Source of the DNA: Coriobacteriales bacterium
Lineage (GTDB): Bacteria; Actinomycetota; Coriobacteriia; Coriobacteriales; UBA8131
Direction: 5' to 3'
Assembly (NCBI GenBank): GCA_031290175.1
Contig: JAITOC010000059.1
Location: 1 to 37,160 of the forward strand
DNA: 37,160 nt
The position numbers and the translations under genes are program-made. Shown one piece after another: positions 1-9,091 of the stretch. The number at the start of each line of letters is the position of its first letter. The stretch's first letter is position 1. A model generated the notes under the pieces. It had not been told where the DNA came from and made no database searches. It saw nothing but the letters and a program-made list of their open reading frames with translations.

Positions 1-57
1 GAGCTTGCCGCCCGCATCCAGACCATGCTTGAGGAGGGGAGGAGCTATGCCATCTAG
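1..57 (+). CDS. C-terminal end of upstream ORF, probably oligopeptide ABC transporter ATP-binding protein (OppD-like), partial
   Basis: Frame 1 reads ELAARIQTMLEEGRSYAI* and stops at 55-57, overlapping the start of the next ABC ATPase at 47; identity inferred from operon position only. Confidence 0.5.
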   Translation, partial: ELAARIQTMLEEGRSYAI

Positions 58-985
58 TGCCAGCGATGCCGTGCTCAAGGTAAGCAACCTGCATAAGAGC
101 TTCAAGGCAAAGGGGCGCACCGTCCATGCTGTCAATAACGTCTCGTTCGAGATCAGGCGCGGCGAGAACTTTGGACTGGTGGGGGAGTCGGGCAGCGGCA
201 AGTCCACCGTGGCGCGCACGGTCATACGGCTGTATGCCCCCAGCTCGGGGCGCATCGAGTTCGATGGCGAGGATGTGTCGGGCAGGATGGGCAAGGGCGA
301 GCTCGCACTTCTGCGCACCAGGATGCAGATGATCTTTCAGGACCCGTCGTCGTCGCTTAACCCGCGGCGCAAGGTGGGGGACCTGGTGGCGGCCGGGCTT
401 GACATCAACAAGCGCTGTGCCAATGCAAAGGAGCGCAGCCGCAGGGTCATCGAGATGCTGGAGCAGGTGGGGCTCTCGGCCGAGCAGTCCGAGCGCTACC
501 CCCAGCAGTTCTCGGGCGGGCAGAAGCAGCGTATCGGCATCGCGCGCGCGCTCATCATGAGTCCCAGCCTCGTGATAGCCGATGAGCCGATAAGTGCACT
601 TGACGTGTCGATTCAGGCGCAAATTGTGAATCTCATGCGCAGCACGCAGGACAGGCTGGGGACCTCGTACCTGTTTATCTCACACGACCTCTCCATCGTG
701 CGCTACATCAGCGACCGCATAGGGGTGTTGCACGAAGGCTATCTGGTCGAATCCGGACTCACCAGCGAGATATTCACCACGCCCGTGCACCCGTATACCC
801 GCGCACTGCTCTCAGCGATACCACGCCCCAACCCCTTGGTGGAGCGGCATAGACAGAGCCTTGCCTACGACCCCGCCCGCGCAGGCATCGATTACGCCCA
901 GGGCGACTACCACTACGTCTCACCAACACATCGGGTGTTGGCAACAGAAAAGGAGCTACCACAATGGACACAGAAAAGAACGTGA
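47..985 (+). CDS. oppF: Oligopeptide/dipeptide ABC transporter ATP-binding protein (OppF/DppF-like)
   Basis: Walker A GESGSGKST, signature FSGGQKQRIGIARAL, Walker B LVIADEPISALD, C-terminal oligopeptide-type HPYTRALLSAIP; start at 47 preferred over 5 because of GGGGAGGAG upstream. Confidence 0.9.
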   Translation: MPSSASDAVLKVSNLHKSFKAKGRTVHAVNNVSFEIRRGENFGLVGESGSGKSTVARTVIRLYAPSSGRIEFDGEDVSGRMGKGELALLRTRMQMIFQDPSSSLNPRRKVGDLVAAGLDINKRCANAKERSRRVIEMLEQVGLSAEQSERYPQQFSGGQKQRIGIARALIMSPSLVIADEPISALDVSIQAQIVNLMRSTQDRLGTSYLFISHDLSIVRYISDRIGVLHEGYLVESGLTSEIFTTPVHPYTRALLSAIPRPNPLVERHRQSLAYDPARAGIDYAQGDYHYVSPTHRVLATEKELPQWTQKRT

Positions 986-2664
986 ACAGTACGCACAAGG
1001 TCAACCTCTCGCGACGCGGCTTTGTCAAAACGGCCGCTACCGGCATCGCTCTTGCGGCTGCGGGCGGCAGTGGGGTCTTGCTCGGTGCCTGCAGCGACTC
1101 CGCAGGCATCGAAGGCGGCGGTGCCACGGCAACAGGCACACAGCGCATCCTCAAGCTCCAAATCGATGGAGAACCGGGGAGCCTCGACACCAACTACGCC
1201 TTTGACGGCACCTCCAACATCATCGTCAATGCCACTACCGCATCGCTGTTTCGCATCGACGAGAACAACGAGGCGGTGCCGGATCTGGTGGACACCTACA
1301 CCATAAGCGACGATGGCCTCACCTACACCTTCGTACTCAAAGAGACCACCTGGACAAGTGGCACCCCGCTCACGGCACACGACTTTGTCTATTCCTGGAA
1401 GCGTCTCGTCGACCCCGAGGGCGGCTTTGGTAACGCGCAGCAGCTCTCGGCTGCCGGCATCCTCAACGCTGCCGCCATCATCGCGGGCGAGAAGCCGGCA
1501 AGCACATTGGGGGTTGAGGCGCTGGATGACACGACCCTCCAGATCACGCTTGACCGCCCCGTGCCTTACGTCGAGCGCATCCTGCGCAACACCAACGTGC
1601 GCCCCATCGAGCAAGGCTTTTTCGAGGCACAGGGCAGCAACTGGGGCACCTCGCCCGAGACGCACAACGCCTGTGGACCGTACCAGCTCTCGGCGTTCCA
1701 AGCGGCGACGCCCACCATCGAGTTGATCAAGAACCCAAACTATCATGCCGCAGACAAAATCCCCTTTGATGGCCTGCGTTTTCAGGTGATCACCGACGCA
1801 CAGCAGGCGCTGTTCTCATACCAAAACGGCGACCTCGATATCCTTGAGCTCAAGGGTGACCAGGTTGAGCTGTACGAGGACGACCCCACCTACCACTCCG
1901 AGCGCAGGGCACAGATCTTCTACATCGCCTTAAACACGCAACTGCCCGGTCTCGCGTCTCCCAAGCTGCGCAAGGCGCTCGGGCTGGCAATCGACAAGGA
2001 GTATCTCACCACCAACATTCTTAAGAACGGCTCTGTTCCCGCCTATTACTTCGTCCCTTATGACTTTGCCTTCGACTCAAAGGATGAGGACTTTCGCACG
2101 GGGGCACCCCTGTATCAACAGGTAGACAAAGGCGAGGCGCTCCGGCTTTGGAACGAGGTGCAGGCAGAGACAGGCGTAGATGCCTTCACCTTCAGCGTCG
2201 TCTTGGGCGAGGATACCATTTCGCAAACGGTTGGCCAATACATCCAGGCGCAGATTCAAGACACCTTGCCCGGCGTCACGCTTGAGCTCAGTCCTGCCCC
2301 TGACAAGGTCTGGTACGAGGTGCTTGAGCAGCGCGAATGGGGTCTTGACAACGATTGGTGGTGGGGCGAGTACCCCGATGCCGTCGCCAACCTCATGCTG
2401 TTCACGGGCACCAGTGACTACAACTTCTCCGGCTACGATAACGAGGAATTCAACGCCATCATCCATGACGTCGACACGCTCCCCCTTGCAGCAAACGAGG
2501 CAGAACGGCTCAAGGCTCTGCACCGTGCTGAAGAGATCATCCTCGACGAGGATACTGCACTTCTCCCCCTGTACCAGGCCGCACAGGGCTACCTCAGCAA
2601 CCCGGAGCTCAACGTTCCGTACACAAGTGGCGCATATGTTTTGGAAGACATCAGTATCAGGTAA
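964..2664 (+). CDS. oppA: Peptide ABC transporter substrate-binding protein (SBP family 5), Tat-type lipoprotein
   Basis: LSRRGFVKTAATGIALAAAGGSGVLLGAC: twin-arginine and lipobox; SBP_bac_5 features (LVDTYTISDDGLTYTFVLKETTWTSGTPLTAHDFVYSWKRL). Confidence 0.9.
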   Translation: MDTEKNVNSTHKVNLSRRGFVKTAATGIALAAAGGSGVLLGACSDSAGIEGGGATATGTQRILKLQIDGEPGSLDTNYAFDGTSNIIVNATTASLFRIDENNEAVPDLVDTYTISDDGLTYTFVLKETTWTSGTPLTAHDFVYSWKRLVDPEGGFGNAQQLSAAGILNAAAIIAGEKPASTLGVEALDDTTLQITLDRPVPYVERILRNTNVRPIEQGFFEAQGSNWGTSPETHNACGPYQLSAFQAATPTIELIKNPNYHAADKIPFDGLRFQVITDAQQALFSYQNGDLDILELKGDQVELYEDDPTYHSERRAQIFYIALNTQLPGLASPKLRKALGLAIDKEYLTTNILKNGSVPAYYFVPYDFAFDSKDEDFRTGAPLYQQVDKGEALRLWNEVQAETGVDAFTFSVVLGEDTISQTVGQYIQAQIQDTLPGVTLELSPAPDKVWYEVLEQREWGLDNDWWWGEYPDAVANLMLFTGTSDYNFSGYDNEEFNAIIHDVDTLPLAANEAERLKALHRAEEIILDEDTALLPLYQAAQGYLSNPELNVPYTSGAYVLEDISIR

Positions 2665-2690
2665 CAAACCCCAACGAGAAAGGAACCATC

Positions 2691-3218
2691 ATGGGCAACA
2701 CAAACACCGTATTACAGGCAATCAGCGACCGCAGGAGCATCCGAGGCTATAAGCCGGAGCAGATAAGTGGGGGGGAACTCAGCGCCCTTCTCAAGGCGGC
2801 TCTCGAGTCGCCCAGCGCCAACAACGCACAGCCATGGCACTTCACTGTCGTGCAGAACCCCAAGCTCCTTGACGAGATCAATGCAGAAGTCGTGAAGAAC
2901 CTGGAGGGCGTCAGCGATATTTTCTATGGAGCGCCCACCGTGATTTTCATCAGCAGCGACCCCGAAAGCCGCTGGGGACGCATTGATTCCGGCATCGCCG
3001 TCCAGACCATCGCGCTCGCCGCGCAGGGGCTTGGTCTGGGTTCGGTCATCCTCGGTCTGCCCGATTTCGCTTTTGCTGGCGACAAGAGAGAGCATTTCAC
3101 CGTCGCACTCAAATTCCCACAGGGTCAGACTTTCGCGGTAGCCATTGCAGTGGGTTACCCCACAACCACCAAGGAGGCTCACCCCAACGAACCCGACCGC
3201 ATCGACCACGTGATCTGA
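2691..3218 (+). CDS. Nitroreductase family protein
   Basis: RRSIRGYKPEQISGGELSALLKAALESPSANNAQPWHFTVV...IDSGIAVQTIALAAQGLGLGSVILG typical nitroreductase FMN-binding motifs. Confidence 0.88.
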   Translation: MGNTNTVLQAISDRRSIRGYKPEQISGGELSALLKAALESPSANNAQPWHFTVVQNPKLLDEINAEVVKNLEGVSDIFYGAPTVIFISSDPESRWGRIDSGIAVQTIALAAQGLGLGSVILGLPDFAFAGDKREHFTVALKFPQGQTFAVAIAVGYPTTTKEAHPNEPDRIDHVI

Positions 3219-3238
3219 TTGCTGTTACTTGGTGCCCC

Positions 3239-5116
3239 TTATGCGCCCTCAAGTCTCTGGGTGAGGTTAAACCATAGGGTCTCAAGTTCGGCTATCTGTG
3301 CTTGAACCTGCTGTAGTTGCTGCTGGGAGTCGATGAGCGCCTGGTAGTCAGAGGGGTCGGCGTCTGCCATCTGCTGCTTGAGCGTTGCGACCTTCTGCTC
3401 CTGTGTGGCGATGCGTCGCTCGCATGCCGCGCGTTCCTTTTTCAGGAGACGAAGCTCCGCGCTGCTGAGCTGCTGTTTCTCAGCAAGGTTGTTGACAGTC
3501 TGCCCCGGCTCTTGCCCGTCTTCCTGCCCCTGTGTACGGGCTCGGGTGTCTTGTCGCCCCTGCTCCGGCGCCCGCCCCTGCGCGCCTGCCCCCACCCGCT
3601 CCCGCGCTCTTGCTCGCTCGCCGAGCAAGCTCAGGTACTCGTCCACGCCGCCGGGCATATGGGTGAGGTTTCCGTCCATGAGGGCAAACTGATCATCGGT
3701 CACACGCTCCATCAAAAAGCGATCGTGACTGACCAGCAGCAGCGTGCCCGGCCAGGAGTCGAGCAGATCCTCCATAAGCGCGAGCATATCGACATCCATG
3801 TCATTGCCGGGCTCATCGAGGATGAGCACGTTGGGCTCGTCTGCCAGCACGAGAAGCAGTTGCAGGCGCCGCTTCTGTCCACCGGATAGGTCGCGCACAA
3901 AGGAGGAAAGGTGCGCGCGCTCAAAGCCTAACCGCTCCAACAGCTGCGAGGTCGTTACCTCCTTGCCGTCGATGACGAGGTGGGTCTTGTGCTGTTTGAG
4001 CACGTCGCGCACCCGCTCGTTGGCAACAAGCTCCAGCTCGTCAAGCAACTGCGAGAGGGTCGCCTGCTTCACGGTCTGTCCGGTCTTGAGCGTGCCAGAA
4101 GTGGGGGAGTAGATGCCCCGGATAAGCTTCAGAAGGGTGGTCTTGCCGCTGCCGTTCTCCCCCAGGATGCCAAGGCGGTCGCCCGGGCCGATGAGCCAAC
4201 TGAGCCTGTTCAGCACGGTCGAATCCCCGAAGCGCATGGTCACGTCCTTGAGCTCGAAAACCTGCTTGCCCAGGCGTGTCATGGCAGCGCGTTTGAGCTC
4301 CAGGGCGTTGCGCAGCGGGGGGTCTGAGGCGATAAGCTCCTGCGCGAGTTTGACGTGGAACTTGGGCTTGGTCGCGCGGGCGCGAGCCCCACGCGCGAGC
4401 CAGGCAAGCTCCTTGCGCAGCTCGTTTTGGCGCTTCTGCTCCGCCACCGCCAAGCTGCGCTCGCGCTCAACGCGTTGCAGGATGTAGGCTGAGTACCCGC
4501 CCTCAAACGGCTCGACCCGCCCTCCGTGAACCTCCCACATCGCCTGCGCGACTTCGTCGAGGAACCAGCGGTCGTGAGTGACAACGAGCAGAGCCCCTAA
4601 GCCCTGTGGCCAGCGGTTTGTGAGGTGACCCGCCAGCCAGGATATCGCCTGCATATCGAGGTGGTTGGTCGGCTCATCGAGCATCAAAACGTCCCATTGG
4701 CCGATAAGGAGACGGGCGAGGTCAACGCGTCTGCGCTGCCCGCCCGAGAGCTCGCTTATCCTGCCCTCCCAGGGGATGCCAGCAAGGAGGGCGTCGATGA
4801 TCTCACGCGTGCGGCGATCCGCCGCCCAGGTGAACGCAGGCGTGTCGCCAACAACCTCCTGCGCAACGGTCGCATCTCTGTCCAGCGCGTCACTTTGCGC
4901 AAGCAGACCGACCGACACGTTGCCCCTGCGGATGACCTCACCCGCGTCGGGCTCAAGCGCGCCGCCCAGCACCTTGAGCAGGGTGGATTTGCCGTCTCCA
5001 TTGCGCCCGACGATACCGATGCGGTCGCCCTCGTCGATCCCGAGCGTCACTCTGTCGAGCACGCGCTTGACCCCGTATTCGACCGCTATGTCCTTTGCGT
5101 TGAGCAAGACTGCCAT
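3239..5116 (-). CDS. ABC-F family ATP-binding cassette protein (Uup/EttA-like) with C-terminal coiled coil
   Basis: Two ABC domains (GRNGDGKST/ELSGGQRRRVDLARLL and GENGSGKTT/DLSGGQKRRLQLLLVL), no TM, C-terminal coiled coil; start MAVLLNAKDIAVEYG at 5116 rather than the tracked GTG at 5299. Confidence 0.9.
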   Translation of the reverse strand: MAVLLNAKDIAVEYGVKRVLDRVTLGIDEGDRIGIVGRNGDGKSTLLKVLGGALEPDAGEVIRRGNVSVGLLAQSDALDRDATVAQEVVGDTPAFTWAADRRTREIIDALLAGIPWEGRISELSGGQRRRVDLARLLIGQWDVLMLDEPTNHLDMQAISWLAGHLTNRWPQGLGALLVVTHDRWFLDEVAQAMWEVHGGRVEPFEGGYSAYILQRVERERSLAVAEQKRQNELRKELAWLARGARARATKPKFHVKLAQELIASDPPLRNALELKRAAMTRLGKQVFELKDVTMRFGDSTVLNRLSWLIGPGDRLGILGENGSGKTTLLKLIRGIYSPTSGTLKTGQTVKQATLSQLLDELELVANERVRDVLKQHKTHLVIDGKEVTTSQLLERLGFERAHLSSFVRDLSGGQKRRLQLLLVLADEPNVLILDEPGNDMDVDMLALMEDLLDSWPGTLLLVSHDRFLMERVTDDQFALMDGNLTHMPGGVDEYLSLLGERARARERVGAGAQGRAPEQGRQDTRARTQGQEDGQEPGQTVNNLAEKQQLSSAELRLLKKERAACERRIATQEQKVATLKQQMADADPSDYQALIDSQQQLQQVQAQIAELETLWFNLTQRLEGA

Positions 5117-5274
5117 GTAAAACTCCTTGCACAGGTCAGCGTATGACCGCGCATCTTTGCGTTGTAAAGAAACAGAAGTATACCGCATACGTCCTATACA
5201 ACCGCACCCCAACGCCGTCTTCTGTGTCATACTAACAGCTGAAGAAGAATCGGCACAGTGAAAGGATAAGCAGC

Positions 5275-6213
5275 ATGACCACGACCATGAAAGATGCACT
5301 CAGCGGTATCGTGCAGGCATTGCAGGAGGGGAGTACGCCCCGTTTGGATCCTGTAGTGTTTACCTGCTTCAACAAGGAGTCCCTGGCGGATCAGCCGGAA
5401 ATCGACACAGTCTCGATTCAGGGGCTTGCCGCGAGCTTGAGTGCTGCCGATATCCCCACATTTGAACGAGCGCTCGAACTGCTTGAGGCGGGCGTCGCTG
5501 CCTGGGTCGGCTTCAAGTTCGTCATATATGCTACCGTGGCTCTCTCTTCTATAGGGGGGGAGGGAGCGAGCGCCGACGCTTCCCCGGGTGTCTTTGTGGT
5601 GACGGAGGATAAGGAGATTACGTTCAGCCGCCCCTATACGAAGCGCGACGAGAAGCAGATGCTCGACATAACGCGCGGCCCACACATGCATAATGAGCAG
5701 TTCCCCGGCGTTGCCTGGCTCTCCCAGCCACTGCTGGTGCCCGGGCGCGTGTTTGTCTTCGGGGCAGGGGAGGTGCCGCTCTGGGTCGAGCGCATGGCCG
5801 CTGCCGTCGCCTTCAAGACAACGGTTATCGATGACGACGAGCTCTATCTTACAGAAGAACGATTCCCGCTTTCAGAGCGCGTACACATCGATTCCTTTGA
5901 CGCTGTTCCTGACCTTGGAATCAGTGAGAGGGATTACGTCTGTGTGCTGACCCGTGGGCACGTGAATGACCCTGAAGCCCTGGTCTGCGCGCTTACAACA
6001 GATGCGCATTACATCGGCATGATGGGTTGTGCCGTAAAGAACGAGCGCGTTTTTGCAAAGGTACAGGAGGCAGGATTCACGCGCGAGCAGCTTGAGGCAA
6101 CGCATTCACCCATCGGACTCAAATTTGGCGCCAAGACTCCGCCCGAACTGGCGATGTGCATTGTTGCAGAGCTCATCCAAGACCGCTATAATCGCCGGAC
6201 GAACCACGGCTGA
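5275..6213 (+). CDS. XdhC/CoxI family protein (molybdoenzyme maturation-like), orphan
   Basis: C-terminal Rossmann domain: VFVFGAGEVPLWVERMAAAVAFKTTVIDDDE...VCVLTRGHVNDPEALVCAL...HYIGMMGCAVKNERVFAKVQEAGFTREQLEATHSPIGLKFGAKTPPELAMCIVAELI. Confidence 0.8.
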   Translation: MTTTMKDALSGIVQALQEGSTPRLDPVVFTCFNKESLADQPEIDTVSIQGLAASLSAADIPTFERALELLEAGVAAWVGFKFVIYATVALSSIGGEGASADASPGVFVVTEDKEITFSRPYTKRDEKQMLDITRGPHMHNEQFPGVAWLSQPLLVPGRVFVFGAGEVPLWVERMAAAVAFKTTVIDDDELYLTEERFPLSERVHIDSFDAVPDLGISERDYVCVLTRGHVNDPEALVCALTTDAHYIGMMGCAVKNERVFAKVQEAGFTREQLEATHSPIGLKFGAKTPPELAMCIVAELIQDRYNRRTNHG

Positions 6214-6298
6214 CAGGGGTTCCACAACGGCTTTGCTCGGAGCAACCGTCAGCACTGTAGTTGTCTGAAGGAAGAGGGGGAGAAGGAGAGTAGGTCTT

Positions 6299-6571
6299 AT
6301 GTATTATTGGTTGTTGCCGCCTGTTGCGCGTATCAGGATTCCGGTAAATAATCCCATCGGAGCGATAATAGTCCAGGTAATTGTCTCAGCCGCCATTATC
6401 GGCATCGTCTATTCGGCTCTCGATTTCGTCGTCAACAAGATTATCCTCAGAAAGCTTGAAAAAGCGGAACAAGACAAGCACGTCCTCAACAAGATTATCA
6501 ATTGGCTTGCAGCCTTGCTGGCGATAGCAGCTGTTATCCTGCTTATCCCAACGGTTATGAAACTGTTCTGA
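6299..6571 (+). CDS. Small membrane protein with two predicted TM helices
   Basis: AIIVQVIVSAAIIGIVYSALDFVV and IINWLAALLAIAAVILLIPTVM hydrophobic segments; GGAGAG upstream of ATG. Confidence 0.6.
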   Translation: MYYWLLPPVARIRIPVNNPIGAIIVQVIVSAAIIGIVYSALDFVVNKIILRKLEKAEQDKHVLNKIINWLAALLAIAAVILLIPTVMKLF

Positions 6572-6795
6572 TTGGGGTTTCATTGAGAGACGCTCATGCC
6601 TCACCCGCAGCACCTCTCTTGTCTGTGACTTGCCACAAGCCGTAAGCTTTGTGGTATAGTGTCTCAGTTGTCTTCTGCGGGCTATCTCGCAAAGACACAT
6701 AAGCGGGAGCAGGCTCCCCACCTTATGGCGCTTTTGGCTGCTGTCTGGTCTTACAGATGGATAATCGGTGTACCATTGCCGTTCCCTTTGTTGTG

Positions 6796-6823
6796 ACCCG
6801 CAGCCCTGTGCTAGCGGGTTTTT
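6796..6823 (+). terminator. Candidate attenuator/terminator in infC leader
   Basis: ACCCGC-agccctgtgcta-GCGGGT followed by TTTTGG, 27 nt before the IF3 start. Confidence 0.5.
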
Positions 6824-6849
6824 GGTTTTCGGCATATGGAGGTGACACT

Positions 6850-7404
6850 ATAAGCACACAGGGGCCTAGGCTCAACGAGGATATTACAGCTCGTGAGGTT
6901 CGTCTGATCGGTGTAGACGGCTCGCAATTGGGTATCTTCTCTATCGACGGCGCTCAACGCATTGCGGATGAGCAGGGGATGGATCTCGTGGAGATCGCTC
7001 CCGAAGCCCAGCCGCCGGTCTGCAGGGTCATGGACTATGGCAAGTTCAAGTACGAGCAAGCCATCAAGGCAAAGCAGAGTCGCAAGAACCAGACTCGGGT
7101 CGATATCAAGGAGATGAAGTTCCGTCCGAAGATTGACACGGGTGATTACGAGACCAAGAAGAAGCACATCATGCGCTTTCTGGGCGGGGGAGCCAAGGTC
7201 AAGGTGACCATCATGTTTCGTGGACGTGAGATGGCACATCCAGAGCTCGGTCTCAACATCTTGGAAAAACTCGCTGGAGATCTCAAGGGCGAGGCAATTA
7301 TTGACAGTCAACCAAAGCTTGAGGGGCGCAATATGTTCATGCTTATCTCCCCTCTCAAAAAGAAGGAAAAGGAGGCAAAAGATGCCAAAGATGAAGACGC
7401 ATAG
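6850..7404 (+). CDS. infC: Translation initiation factor IF-3, probable ATA start codon
   Basis: (M)[29 protein letters not shown]...[20 protein letters not shown] at 6838-6843 with 6-nt spacing to ATA at 6850; no in-frame ATG/GTG/TTG with a comparable SD. Confidence 0.9.
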   Translation: MSTQGPRLNEDITAREVRLIGVDGSQLGIFSIDGAQRIADEQGMDLVEIAPEAQPPVCRVMDYGKFKYEQAIKAKQSRKNQTRVDIKEMKFRPKIDTGDYETKKKHIMRFLGGGAKVKVTIMFRGREMAHPELGLNILEKLAGDLKGEAIIDSQPKLEGRNMFMLISPLKKKEKEAKDAKDEDA

Positions 7405-7579
7405 AGGCTCCGCAAAGCGGTTCAGGGTAACGGGCACCGGCAAGATCATACGCTCAAAGGCGTATAAGAGCCACATCCTGGAGAAGAAGTCACAGAAGCG
7501 TAAGCGTAACTTCCGCCACGAGACGGAAGTCGCGAAAAGTGATTACAAAGTCATCGCACGCAGCCTTGGTCTGCGTTAG
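7382..7579 (+). CDS. rpmI: 50S ribosomal protein L35
   Basis: [54 protein letters not shown] inside the infC 3' end; overlaps infC by 23 bp. Confidence 0.95.
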   Translation: MPKMKTHRGSAKRFRVTGTGKIIRSKAYKSHILEKKSQKRKRNFRHETEVAKSDYKVIARSLGLR

Positions 7580-7611
7580 GTCATAGTGGGATTTTAAAGG
7601 AGTGAGCAGCA

Positions 7612-7971
7612 ATGGCACGCATTAAGCGTTCGGTTTCAGCACGAAAGAAGCGTCGGGTAGTTCTCGCACGCGCAAAGGGTTACTACGGAGCAAAATCGCG
7701 TCAGTACAAGACGGCAAAGGAGCAGGTTCACCATTCACTGCAATATGCCTACCGTGACCGCCGCAACAAGAAGCGCGTCATCCGACGCCTGTGGATCACA
7801 CGCATCAACGCAGCCGCGCGCCTGAGCGGCCTGTCGTACTCGGTGTTCATGAATGGCCTAAAGAGAGCCGGCGTGCAACTCGACCGTAAGGTCCTCGCCG
7901 ACCTCGCCGTCAACGACGCAGCCGCCTTCGCCGACCTCGCTGAGGTTGCCAAGAAGGCTGTGGCGGCATAG
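7612..7971 (+). CDS. rplT: 50S ribosomal protein L20
   Basis: [70 protein letters not shown]. Confidence 0.97.
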   Translation: MARIKRSVSARKKRRVVLARAKGYYGAKSRQYKTAKEQVHHSLQYAYRDRRNKKRVIRRLWITRINAAARLSGLSYSVFMNGLKRAGVQLDRKVLADLAVNDAAAFADLAEVAKKAVAA

Positions 7972-8005
7972 GTTCTCGGCGGCAGAAGCAAAGCAGTGTC
8001 CGTGC

Positions 8006-8033
8006 AAAAGGTGCTCCATGGAGCACCTTTTTT
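8006..8033 (+). terminator. Rho-independent terminator of infC-rpmI-rplT
   Basis: AAAAGGTGCTCCATGGAGCACCTTTTTT perfect stem with T6. Confidence 0.88.
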
Positions 8034-8203
8034 GCGCCAGGGGAGCGCTGACCAAAGCATCCTGTGCCTACGGTGGCGTGCAGGAGGAGAGCCGCTGGGC
8101 TGTAGCTTGATTGACTCGCTGCTGGATGAGCCTCATAATCAGGTGACCCGAACGAGGATATTCTTGATCGGGGGAATGCCCAGAGGAAGAGAGGAAGAAA
8201 GAA

Positions 8204-9082
8204 ATGAGAAAATTGCGTCAACCAATAAGGCTGGTCCTTGCGAGCTTGATGGCGTTTAGCCTCGTGTTCGCGATGGCGGCGTGCGGGTCAACGCCGAAAC
8301 CAGAGGAGCCGACTGTTCCTGAGGTAGTCGATCAGCCGGAGACCCCGGCCCCCGATCCGGTCGAGCTTCAGATCTTTGCGGCAAACTCGCTGGAGAAGGG
8401 GCTGCCTGAGGTTCAGGAGCTCTACACCGCCCAGCACCCCGAGGTCACGTTCATCGAGACCCAGTTCAAGGGTTCTGGCGATCTCGTTGAGGAGATGAAG
8501 GCCGGCGGTAGTGCTGACATCTTCATCTCAGCGTCCAAGAGCACCATGGATACCGCCGTTGAGAACGGCAACATCGACGAGGCAACGCGCGTTGATCTGT
8601 TTGCAAACGACCTTGTCATCGTGAAGGCTGTGGGTGCAGACATCACCATCAACTCACTTGAGGATGTGAAGAACTTCGACCGTATCGCCATCGGTGAGGC
8701 AGGTGCCGTACCGGCTGGTGCCTACGCCAACCAGTCGCTGTTCAGCATCGGTCTGTACACGAGCGACACTGGCAAAGACGGCGAATATGACGCCGCCATC
8801 GCCAGCAAGGTTGTGCAGGCAGACAAAGTTGGCACCGCTGCCAACTGGGTTGCCACGGGCGACTGCCAGATTGGTTTTGTCTACTCCAGCGACATCTATC
8901 GTTATGATGGCGTCGAGGTTGCCTTTGTCATCCCCGCCGACAGCCATAAGGATATCGTCTACCCGGGTGCTGTGACCGCTGACACCAAGAACGCTGAAGT
9001 TGCGGCTGACTTCCTCAAATTCTGCCAGACCGATCCTGATGCGCAGAAGATCTGGTCTCAGTATGGTTTTGAGGTGCTGTAA
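8204..9082 (+). CDS. modA: Molybdate ABC transporter substrate-binding lipoprotein
   Basis: Lipobox AMAACGS; ELQIFAANSLEKGLPEVQELYTAQHPEVTF...GGSADIFISASKSTMDTAVENGNI typical of ModA. Confidence 0.9.
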   Translation: MRKLRQPIRLVLASLMAFSLVFAMAACGSTPKPEEPTVPEVVDQPETPAPDPVELQIFAANSLEKGLPEVQELYTAQHPEVTFIETQFKGSGDLVEEMKAGGSADIFISASKSTMDTAVENGNIDEATRVDLFANDLVIVKAVGADITINSLEDVKNFDRIAIGEAGAVPAGAYANQSLFSIGLYTSDTGKDGEYDAAIASKVVQADKVGTAANWVATGDCQIGFVYSSDIYRYDGVEVAFVIPADSHKDIVYPGAVTADTKNAEVAADFLKFCQTDPDAQKIWSQYGFEVL

Positions 9083-9091
9083 AATAGGGAC

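Noticed and set aside
913-1746. 277-aa minus-strand ORF opposite oppA
   Set aside because: Shadow ORF antisense to a clear SBP5 gene; no recognisable domain
8034-8203. Molybdenum cofactor riboswitch in the roughly 170-nt modA leader
   Set aside because: Some local pairing (CCTG..CAGG, GCC..GGC) but I could not recognise the Moco motif consensus; would need cmscan with the Rfam Moco model
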